Below, one piece after another: positions 25,901 to 37,900 of a DNA stretch of 64,000 nucleotides. The first letter of the stretch is position 1; the number at the start of each line of letters is the position of its first letter. Made by a program: the position numbers and the translations under genes. The stretch spans positions 3,348,001 through 3,412,000 of the forward strand of contig CP136062.1 in assembly GCA_032622095.1 (NCBI GenBank), in the 5' to 3' direction. Below the pieces are notes generated by a model. That model worked only from the letters and a program-made list of their open reading frames with translations. It ran no database searches and was not told the origin of the DNA. The stretch comes from Siphonodentalium dalli. Taxonomy: Eukaryota; Mollusca; Scaphopoda; Gadilida; Siphonodentaliidae.

Positions 25901-28900
25901 TCGCCGAGGTCACTGTGGCTTGTTTCTTAATAAGTTTGGGTCGTTCTTGTATTTTCTCATACAAGTTTATATTAATTAGTGAACAATCCGCTCCACTATC
26001 CACCAAAGCTCTTACCCTTTGTTTTCTAATCATTATTACAATGGAACATGGTACATGTTCCTCTAATAGTTTCGCAGTGTCTCCAGGATAATTGTAATTT
26101 GTGCTACTTATTTTAAATTCAGGTGACTTTGTTACACAATTCATATTAATGTTTTTGTGTTTCATAAATTCCCTACTTTTATTGTTCATTTCTTGTTTAT
26201 GAGTGATAGTTTGTTTCTTTTGCTCAATTATCTTTTTTGGATTTGTTTTATCGAGTTTGATTTTTCCTGGTTCACTAGGCAACTTCTTCTGTTGAATTTT
26301 TCCTCTCTTAAAATCATTTTTACCTGATTTTATTCCAGAATACAATGGTGGCCCATTTGGATATTTTATTTTGTTATTTTTAATTACATTACTAGTTCTC
26401 CCATTTGATATACGAGATGTCTTATCATCTTGTAAACTATTTGATTTATTCATTCGACATTTACCTGACTCAAAACATTTAATTTGCTCAATTATTCTAG
26501 CTTGAAAATTTTCTATTAATTTCATTTGATTTATTTCGTTCCATTTTTCGGCCACCTTAAAAATGGAACCCTTTAGTTTAAATGTTTCTTTCGTCTTTCA
26601 TCTGCCTGACGCAGCCAACACCAGTCTATAGAATGTCCCCCTTTTTGACAATATTCACACCGAAATGGCGTCCCGGGGCGTTGATTCCTTACAAAACCCT
26701 GTGAATTTGAAGGATTGACTGGCCTTACTGTTTCATTTCTCATTTGTAATGCCCTCACATTATGTTGTGTTGGCGACCCTCTATTTGGCCCCGACATAAC
26801 GCGTGGCCCCTGGTACCTATTTTGAGCTTGCACTGGGCGTGGTCCCTGATACCTATTTGGTTGGGATCTCTGAAATCTTTCAAAACCCCTTCTTCGAACA
26901 TGATCAATTTCCATCGCGATAGGTGTTTCAGTATTAACTGCATGTCCTTGAGCCCTATCATATGTACCCTCACCATACCTTAGTTTATATCGTTTATGTA
27001 AATTAGCTTCCCTCATTGCATACTCTACCGCCCTATCTAACTGTGGATGATTTTCCCTCATTAATTTAAACCTCAATGAATCATTGTATAATCCATCTAC
27101 AAAATATCCCACCATTTGCATTTCAATCGCAGCATCTTGGATATGATCCTCAAATGCATCTGTAGCTATCTCCCGTAATCGTTCGGAATATACCTGAATA
27201 CTTTCCTCTTTCTTTTGCCTAATGTTGCGTAAAATAGATAGAGCATGTTGATTGTCTGCTATATCTCCATAACGGGTCCGCAATTCCCTTTTAAACTCAG
27301 CCCAAGTGATTCTTAGGACCCCATGCATCGTATTTTGTTTCATAAATCTTTGTACAAATTCTGCTACTGGTCCCCGTGCCGTTTGATTAGCTAATTTAAT
27401 GTGATCTTCATCAGCGGCGTCCATCGCCAAAGAATACCTTTCTATTTGTAATATCCAGTCTTTGAACATTTTTGGGTCCCCCGAATATTTCCCTATTATC
27501 GTAGCAGCGCCCAACGCTGCCTGTACAGCTGTTGACTGCCTCGAGGCCTCGGACTGTTGAACCACTGCATTTTTAAATAAATGCATTTGTTCAGTCAATT
27601 GTCCTAACACACCCTGCATATTCTGATCATTTCCCTGAGCAATTTGATCATATGCAGGTGGTCGGTCAGTAGGGTTTAAATCCCTATGTCTATTCATCTC
27701 TTCTTCTCTACGCTGTCGTATTAAATTCTCATACTCCAACATTCTTATTTCTGACTCACTTCCAAAATCTAAACTAGGTATCTCTGGTGCTTGAGCCATT
27801 TTATTTGATTAACACGCATACAACATTAATTTATCTTTCCATTGTGACCGTGTCCTCATCTATAAACATTACTGCCTCTTCACTTTGTCCAATTTCGCGT
27901 GCTTTATTTTTAATTAATGGATAATTTAATCGATGTCCATATTGTATATCTGTCAAAAACACAATTATCAAATTATTTAAAAATTTGTATCTCTTCCAAA
28001 CCCTTATTCTATTGCAATGTACCTCTAATTTAATTTGCACGACTCGTTTAAATACTCTCGGCGATATTGTGCTAATGCGTTCTTTACAAAAAGTACAATA
28101 CTCTATAAATTTAAATGGTTAGTTGGGTACAACGCACCATCTGTATCACTGGTACTCGAGGTGGCGGATTATAATTTATGTTGATATAACTGCACAATAA
28201 TCTGCCATAAATTGAAATTACATTTGGTATGTTGTTTAAGAATGCATTCAGTCTATAAAAAAGGTACTCACCCTATCTCAACACCACGGAAACTTCTGTT
28301 CAAACAACTGGAATTGTCAGTACATTGAAAAGTCAGCTGGGCACCACACCTCGAAATGTCAGATGTATACACTGTTCTTGGATTTTGTTCTGAACTGAAT
28401 TTGTTCACAGAATGTTTCTTCCTTGATTTTCTTCTGAACTGAATTGTTCACATAATGTTCTGAAATTTTCTTCTTGGTTTTTCTTCTGAACTGAGTGTTT
28501 ATATTCGTGAATTATCTTCTTGGATTTTCTTCTGAACTGAATGTTTATATATCTTCTTCCTGGATTTTATTTTCAACGGAATGTTTATATATCTTCTTCC
28601 TGGCTTTTATTTTCAACGGAATGTTTATATATCTTCTTCCTGGATTTTTTTTTCAACGGAATGTCACTGAATTTCCGGCAAAAGTGTATTTCTTGCATTG
28701 TCCTTATCACTGTCCTTTAAAACTTCATTTTTCCTAATTCACCAACAGCTGTATTAGGAATTCTGCACACGGCAACCAAAAAACATGTGTCCTATAATCG
28801 GCCGTAGATCGTCTCTCCACGTTGGGTAACAGGTCCAGACACAGTTTTGTAGATACACAATCTTTTATTGTAACATCAAAGAATGCATGGATATATATTT

Positions 28901-31900
28901 ACCACAACAACTTTTACAAGGCTAGCAGTTGAGAACATGCCTGAAGTCTGTCGCGGGGCCAATCGGTCACTTAGAGAATTACAATCGAAAAGCCACGATC
29001 TAAAACAACCCTAGTATTTTATTCCAACTTTCTCCCCAAGTCACATGACTGGTCTCTGATACGATATACTCCCAGGCCAGTAGGACTTCTTCCATGTGAC
29101 ATTGATCTGTTTCCAAACATATGATTCGCTATACTTCTGAACCAGTAAAGCCATGGCCCCACACACTTATTGATTAGTTGGTAATTGGTTCCATTAACAT
29201 ACTCTACACAGACTTCCAGGCAAATATTAACCCCCACAATTCGACTATGGTACACTCATGCTAGCAGACCGGGCTTCACAACCTGGTCAGGGTATTCTGA
29301 CAAAAATCAGAACTCGGTCAGATACACCAAGTTTGTCAGGCTGAAAAATCTCATTCGAGGGTATCTGGAGAAGTCAGCCCCGCGCGAAGTCGGCCCCATA
29401 CGAACACGGCCCATGCGAAGTCGGCCCCAGAGAAGTCGGCCCCATTAATTAGAAGGGATTAATAAGGTCCGATTTTTATTCTGCCGATATCGGCAGAATA
29501 GCCCAATTGCACGATATGGCTATTATACCGCTAGCGGCACAATAAGATAATCCCCTTATTATGCCGCTAGCGTACAATTTTTGTGACGTCATTTTGTCGG
29601 CAGAATAGCGGCATAATAAGATTACACCCTTATTCTGCCGCTAGCGGCAGAATAGCCTTTACCATGATTTTATAAGTCATCTACTACGATGGATCGCAGA
29701 GATTTCAGCACCCATCACTGACAGCGACAGTGACAGCGACGAAGACGTTGTTAATTTAATTTATTATCATTATTATTATTATCAGTTTCATAATTATATT
29801 TGGGGCCGACTTCTCTGGGGCCGACTTCGCGTGGGGGCGTCTTCGCATGGGGCCGACTTCGCGCGGGGCCCACTTCTCCTGTATTCCATTCGAGATCACT
29901 GAATTAAGATCCGAATTCAAAATGCCGACTTCCCCCATTACAACATTTGTCCAGGTATGTTGTGAGTCGTGGGTGCAGTACGCTGTCCAATCAGGCGCGG
30001 ACATTAATGGCTGACCCGTGTACACGACTCGGTGTGTGCACGTTAAAGAACGCTACTGGAGTCACCACAGGCCGACAGGGTTATAAAGTCACTCGGTCGT
30101 GGTTGCACCTGGTCCAGTGCGTCTACAACCAGAATTGATTCCTGCACTGTAATATCTACAGATACAGAAATTCAACAATGCCTACAGGCTCCAGCTGTCC
30201 TGTCCAGTCCAGAGTGCAATAAATTGAATTATCATGTCACTAACACTAACAGTTTACACACATGATGTCATGAAATTGAATACACTTAACATTGAATTGA
30301 CTGGTCTTCGTGTACCTGTGGTACACAATAATCCATAAAATCATCAAAGAAACATTACAACAACATTCATTGTTGCAAATTTCATGAAACACAGATTAAT
30401 CACTCGTTGATTTTTCGTTTTCAATTTCATTGATGTCGGCCTTGACCTTGTAGTGGAGAGATGGTACACGCTATAAAGTGTTTGTTGACGCCGATGCCGG
30501 CTCTAAATAAAATTGTAATGTCGCGTTTCTTCGTTGTTTCTCAGTGGATGTGAATGCGATTTGGTATATGTATGTGTGTCCGAGTTTTGTTTTCTAATTT
30601 ACAAATTTCGCGTAGAAGATTTGTTTACAATCGAGATGACTAATCTGTAATCACACACTGTGCCACCATAATATTTCACCGAATGACATTTTATCAAACT
30701 AGAAAGGCGCTGTGATTAATCCTCGATTAATCTAATATCCTAATGATTTTTATCAGATGAAATTAATCATCGATAAGAACGGGGTATCTAGAACCTGGGA
30801 ATTAATTTGATCAGTTGTTGTTGTTGTCTGAATATTCCTCCGTTATATCTGAGCACCCTGTAGTTTCTGCTGGATTCTGCGCAGTAACCTCCCGGAAGTC
30901 ACGTGTGAAATTTACAAAAAAGCATACACGGTATTTTCGCTCTTGGTATAGAAATATAGAAAAATTATATGACGTCATAATTCACCTGCATTTAGCTATA
31001 AACACCCACTGGGGTGGTTGCTATTATGTATTATGTATTCGTTTGGTGGAAATCAGCGACAAAACTATTTCACCATATTTTTTTAATTCCCCCTCCAACC
31101 AACAGCGTCATGTTAGAAAATTTTAACCCGCACCATTATCTTCCTTGTAAAAAGTTACCCCTCTTAGAACGCCTTGGTGCCATCTCGATTGTACCGCGTG
31201 AAGTTATATATAGAACGCAGACAGACAAAAAGACAGACAGACAGACAGCACGATTTTATTTCTTGTATCATTTGAGAAGAACGTGTGTGAATTTGATGGT
31301 AATTGGTACTAAAAATATTTTGTATCAGTTTTGGTGACCCTCCCGTCCCTATTTCGGACCCAAGCTGCACACACTAAGACTCATTAGAGATTAGAGATGC
31401 ATAAAACACTGAATATGTATTCACAGTTAGTGTATAAACCTTTATCTGACATAAAACACTGAATATGTATTCACAGAAAATTGGCGAGTATACAAATTCG
31501 TATCAAATGTAAGGTCCCCATGTCTCTCACCCATAGGACACCAATTTGGTGTATCTAAACCACACGATAAGATTCCACGTATCACGGAGACGATAATGTG
31601 TCAATCTGGTGGAAATCGGCACTAAACATATAGATATAATTTGTTGTGTCCCTCTCATTTCTATACACCATTGACTCGAATGGCCCCACTTGTGACATCC
31701 TTAAACCACACGACTACACTCGTGATATCATGGAGATGATTCTTGATAAGTTTGGTGATAATCGGCGACTAAACAATGTTTTTATCAAATTTGGTGCCAA
31801 TCCCACCCCTCTCCATCTCTCACCAAACAGCACCACTATGGTGTCTTTAAATCACGATTAGATTCCTCGTATCATGGATAAGAACGTGTATCAATTTGGT

Positions 31901-34900
31901 GGAAATTGGCGCTAACAAAATTGTGCATCAATTTTGGTGCCCCTGTCCCTTTCAATGCAACCCTAACTCGAATGAGGCCACATTTGATAAATAAAAGCCA
32001 CACCATTGGACTCCTCATACCATGGGGATGATTTTGTATAAGTGTGGTGGCAATTGGCGACTTATTGTCAAATTTAGTGCCAACCCCCTCCCAATCTCTC
32101 ATCCAAAAACAACAATTTGGCGTTGTTAAATCGCACAATTAGATTCATGAAGAAGAATATATATCAATTTGGTGGAAATCGGCGCTAAAATTAGTTTTAT
32201 CAATTTTGGTGCCCCTCTCCCCTTCCGGTCATCCCTGACTCAAACGAAGCCACTTTTGACATATTTAAACCACACCGTTGGATTCTTCATATCATGGGGA
32301 TGATTATATGTAAGTTTCGTGTAATCGGCGACAGAAAACAAATCTGACCCCCCCCCCTTCCGGGCACACCTGACGCGAACGGCGCGACTTTTGCCATATT
32401 ATAGATTCCTCATATTATGGGGATGATTATATATAAGTTTGGTGGCAATCGGCGACAATTTTGTTTTGCCCCTCCCCCTTTTCGGCCCCTGACAACAACG
32501 GTGTCACTTTAGAAAATTCTAACCCCGACCATTATCTTTCTCGTAAAAAGCTACTCCTAGTAGACCCCTTTGGCATCATCTAGATGGTCCGCTGTGAATT
32601 TCTATAGAACACAGACAGACAGAGAGACATTCGCAAATATAGATATAGATTATATGTGAACATACATAGTGAAGTGGAAGAGAGGGTTATTTACATGTGA
32701 GTTTTTATACATTCGCTTTCGTTTTCTCGACAACATCAAATCATCTGATAAAGCTCGTCTGCTGTATGTGATTGGAAATATATATGCTGTGGAAAATACC
32801 ATCTCATAACATGTTTATAGTACCGAGAGAATAATAAGAAGGCAAAACACTTACCCTGGTGTATATTTCGACTCGTAGATTCCACTTTTTCCGATTCCAC
32901 TTCCGGTTATCGAATGTACACAGTGTTATTCTTCCTTCTAAATTACGTATAATTGGGTCAAGCATTTTGCATTAAGATCGGTGATGACAGTTTGAAAGGA
33001 CGGACCATCAACCGGAACGAACCTAAATTTAAGTTATCAATCACTACCAGAGTGCACCAGTCATACTTCCTTTCTGACTCTGTCACCGGCTGGGTACTAG
33101 ACTGTGTTTCTATATATAGCATGGGGATTTCCAGCAAAAATGGCGAAACTCGATCGCTCCAAAGTCAAATTTTCTAAGTGATTTGAGAACAATTCCCGCA
33201 TTAAAACACAATAAAACCATAGTCAGAAATGGTAACGCCACCAAGATCATATTATTAGCCATAAATATAAATTATAATATAATTATAATATCAAATATTA
33301 TTCATTAGTTAGCGCTAATATAGGCGCTAACTAATGACTTGTTAAATAACATCTAATAAATATTCATCTTATTCACAACTTTAAGGAGTCCTTCTGGCAC
33401 ACGAGAATATTTATCGCCGTTTGATTTGCACCAAGTGAACTCGGCGCATATATAATGATAGAACAGACCTCTATTATGATGATCGTGTCGTTATTTGTTT
33501 AAGATACGTATCAATTGACATATACGCACCCGTTCCTTCATTAAAAAATATATATATCGCCCATTTTAGGGGACCTCCGCGAATTCGGGGACTTCCGCAA
33601 AGTGACCTCCACAAATCTGGACCTACTGCAAATCGTCGCACCCAATGCAATTTGTAAACAAATACGATTGACATGCGTTTTAACGAGGTGAGCTTTAATT
33701 AAACGAAAGAAGCATTCTACATAAACTATTTGTCATGGACTCAGCCAGTGTGCCATATATATGTGTCAACTAAGGTCGCTTTGCGTGGTAAAAGTGAAAA
33801 GTGAAAGTGGAAAATAATATTGAAAATGAAAGTATCCTACAATTTTGGGATTTCCGCGACAGAATGCAGTGAATCTATACTATTGGAAGTGAATGTACAA
33901 TTCCCGGAATTATATCAGATATCGCGATTGTGATCATAGGTTATATAGGGCCTATATGACCACGAAAACGAGTCGAGTCGCGATACATCCATCGGTACAA
34001 ACACATTGTGTATACGATACAATTTTGACTTGATGACCAGAAAATAAAAGATGGGTGTTAATCCAAGTCTCCAACAGAACAGAAATGCGCGCTCCAATTA
34101 AAATTACCCATAATTCACTTCACTATACACTAGGGGTTCCCAATGGGTTATACATTATTTTCAGGCTATCACAGCTGGCAATCAGATTATTTATATGTTC
34201 AAGAACATATTATTACACCGGTGACTTTAAGTTTACAATTTCAGCCTGTCCTGACTCTATCGGTGTGTTTGAGTTATATTTTCAAGAACATATTATTTAC
34301 GGTGACGTTAATTTTACAATTTTAGCATTTACGTGATTCTATCGGTACGATTGAGCAAGGTACAAAAACCTATTCACCCACAATGTATTCGCTCACTGCT
34401 CCACAGAATATCAAAAACTGAAAAACAACTTACACCACCTTGTGGCGTAGTAATTACAGAATGGAAAATCAGAGCGGTAGTTTTGTTGACGATTTCGCAA
34501 GTTACTCGTCAAAATTGCAGCAAAATTGTGTTTTGACTAGCCGTGCGAGTTGTGACAATGTCGTACACGTGCGTTTCGATTTTTGTGATGATAAAATAAT
34601 CGGAGAACCGAATCACACCGTTTCGAAATATAGTTCTTCGGTGTTAGTGGAACTTTTCAAACTTAATAGGTTCAAAATTTATACAAATTTTGTTCGATAT
34701 TTTGTCTGCTTAAAGGTACTCAATCCGATTCGACGGTCCCCATATCATCAGATTCCAACAACAACAACAACATTTTTTGAAATGCCGCATCAGTTATCAG
34801 AATCGATTAATTACCCAAAAATAATGCTAACCACAGTCAACTATAGTATAAAATTGCCCAAAACCTGTTATTTATCAACGTTTTGTTCAACGAAATTTTG

Positions 34901-37900
34901 CCATTTGTCAAATATCTGACCAAAAAAAGCCACTGGATTTTAGAGTTATCGATCTTCATTCGCTATCTGGTCAGATAAGTTCTTCTCGTCGACAGATTTA
35001 CTAGGCCACTTAAAATTAAAATAATAGATTTCATACATCGATATCTGATCACTCATAGCTTGATGGGTGGGTTCCTCGACTTGGAATCAAATATTTGTTT
35101 ACTCCCGAAGCCAAGGAAATAGTAATTTGCGAGCGTTAATTCGGATTGAGTACCTTTAACAAGGGCTGCATGTTGCTCTGTTCGCTTATTATATATCTTA
35201 ATATCGCGGCAGTCCACCAAATGTGGGTGAAATGTTGCCGGTAGAAGTGGTCTTAACGAGTCATCAAGGGAGATAAATCATGCATGGAGTTTGACAAGTT
35301 ATAAGGAAAATAACCTTGCTTATCTTCACTGTTTTTTCCCGCGGATAAACTGTATTTATATTTACTGTTGTGGTGCCAAAAAAACACATCAAAATAGTAT
35401 AAAACAGCGCAGCCATATTTTTCACTAGGACCAAGAAATTTAACTGTATATATATCACACTGACCAACCGTTTCCCCGTCGTGTGTGCGTTTGGACGTTG
35501 TGGTGTGGCGAAACGCCGTTGTACGGTGTTTTTGGCGAAATTTGCAAGCGGGTAGGAGAGGGCTGATTCCCGGCACCCACCCGGGGTGGGTTGGTTGGAT
35601 TTTCAAAGCCACCAACAAGCAATTTTTTCCGCAACTAAAAATAAAAATTCCTGCTTTTTTTTTAGTGTTTTGGCAATGAGTTGGACTTCAAAACCACTTT
35701 GAATGAGAGAAATAATGTAATTCTAACTGGTAAACTGACTGCAGGCAGTTATTGTGTTGTATTTTTTTGCAAATTTTGAAATCCAAGATGGCCGCTGGCA
35801 GCCATGTTTTTTTTGGCCGAATGACCTCAAAATGACTCATTCCTATCTACATGTCCATGTTAACATCCATGATAAATAGTATGCACAGAAATTCATATAC
35901 AGCTGTTTACAGTGAATTTTCCCCCGCAAATCTCTGTTATAGTGTTAAGAGGGGGGTGGGTGTCAAAAAATTGTCGGAAAAAACTGCCGAAAACGGAAAA
36001 ATATTTGGCGGTGGGGGTGGGTGGGTACAAAAAATGATCGAAAAGGAAAAAATGCCATACGTGCCTGAATTTTTTTTCCGACCCCCACCCCGCTCCAAAC
36101 AAGTATATTATTGTCCACATAGGCCTATACCATGGCGTGGAACGCGCGTTCATCACATTTTGAATCTCTAACCAAAGCGGATTTGATTTAAAATTGATTT
36201 AAAGCGGACATAAGGGCTGTGTCCGATGGAATAAACTAGTGGATGAGGCATATAATTTCTCATTACATCTTTTATAACCAGTGGATGATAAAAACTCGGA
36301 ATTTATAAAAGAAATTAGATGAAAAATAGGAACGAAATATGCACCGAATTTGAACATCAAACACTGCTTAACCGTTTAATTGATATTTGTAAAATTCACA
36401 CATATTAATTTGTTCTCTCACATAGCCCACAACTCATGCACCAAATATATAACATAAAATGTACGAAGTGACCGGCTTATATATTTCAAAGTGACGTAAG
36501 TTCCCCGTCCTGTATACTCATGATACAGCTGTTTGACCAACTCAAGTTTATTTGGCGCGAATAGACGATTTGATTACGAAAATTATAAACGTATACTCAA
36601 AACATACCCTCACACTATTTCATAAAAGTTTTATCACAATGGTATTTCCAAGAAAGCCACACATATAAATATATTAGTTTCCATATATGCCATATGATGA
36701 TTACGTTCAAGAGTATAATGTTCTCTTAATACATTTTATAATCGCCGTCGAAATTCTAATTTATGAATCTGATGTATGCTATATAATAACACGTGTCTGG
36801 TCTGCTTCTTGAGTATTGTTATAAAATAGAAATAGCTTCATTGGTCCACTGCTGGAGCTTATATACGGTAAGGATCGTTATTGGGGAGATGAGGAACATG
36901 AAATATCTTCCGATAACGCATTACCACATTTAGTTAAATATTATTTATCATGACCCAAATTCGCTTTTCTGTGTGGGTGGGTCTGGGGTAGAGCGGTGTC
37001 ATTACATTTTACATTTTGATGCACGTTATTTTGTTAGTGTCTTTATACGAAATAACGAGAATTGTCCCGTATCCTATAGGAGCAATGGGGGATCAAACAT
37101 CTATCCTTTTTCGTGGTTCATCACTAAACAAAGTTCTAAATATGTAGGTTTTGTTTGTTATTTCTGTACATGTCGTTTACGTTGTAATTGTGTGTCTCAA
37201 GTATGTCCATCTGAGTTCAGGTTTAGTGGCTATAACCAGTTTCCCTATCAGTGTTATAATTATCGCGTAAAGTTTGTACGCCTAATTGTTATGCAAAACA
37301 AAGTCGGGATATGTAACGTTTTGACTTTTATTTACACAACATAAACGGACAAACTTGACAATACCATATTATCTAGTAATATCGGTGATATATTTATGAT
37401 TGATGTAAATCTATTATAACATAAACTCTGTATTTTAGTATTCTGTCTGACTATTTTAAACAGCAATCATCATCTCGAAGGCCATTATGAGGTTACATAT
37501 CATGGCACGGGTGAATACAATGAGAACTATCTGTCCACCTGATATACAGAATTTCAACCAACTTTTCGGTCGTATATTCATACCAAATATACCAAAACCA
37601 TAAAGCATATAAGTCAAAATGAAGATTAATGTCCCGCATATATGGAAATTAACGGGCAGTTCATAACACCTCATAACTGGCTGTGAAAAATGCATGACTT
37701 GTTCGATTTGGAGCACAAAAACGTGTTTATGGGGACAGGTTAAGTGGCATGTATGCACGAGTAAACATTGCTTATACGGATGATACATGTAATATTTTGG
37801 ATACACAATACGAAATAGGCGTGAAACACCTTGTTCTGGTCTCAAAACATCAATATATTGCATGATCGCCGAAAATCGAAAAACAAGCCCGACCACAACG

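Larger units (their letters stand above)
27800..28787 (-). other. Retrotransposon 5' leader
   Basis: About 990 bp separate the 5' LTR from the gag ATG. The LTR-proximal half holds three perfect or near-perfect 40-bp units at 28541-28580, 28581-28620 and 28621-28660, with older variants back to about 28390. A 69-codon frame at 28040-27831 opens with GTG, not ATG, and is probably not translated. The leader likely contains packaging signals, but none can be named. Confidence 0.7.
19040..29254 (-). mobile_element. Complete Ty3/gypsy LTR retrotransposon, 10.2 kb
   Basis: The element is read on the minus strand. Both LTRs are 467 bp and appear identical by eye. Order from its 5' end: LTR (28788-29254), possible primer-binding site, leader with 40-bp repeats, gag (27799-26573), -1 frameshift signal, pol with protease, reverse transcriptase, RNase H and integrase, a long 2.6-kb 3' region, polypurine tract, LTR (19040-19506). 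A 4-bp target duplication flanks it. Matching LTRs and intact frames imply a very recent insertion that may still be competent. It lies antisense to the host gene in intron 2. No envelope gene is seen. Confidence 0.95.

Noticed and set aside
27831-28040. 69-codon frame upstream of gag as an extra gene
   Set aside because: It opens with GTG, has no motif and lies in the leader; not supported as a eukaryotic start.
18998-29300. Functional tRNA gene at the insertion site
   Set aside because: Stem pairing is poor, the B box is weak and the unit is interrupted by 10 kb.
37456-37896. 146-codon hydrophobic frame as a receptor gene
   Set aside because: GTG start, stop just upstream, no recognisable family and no exon support.
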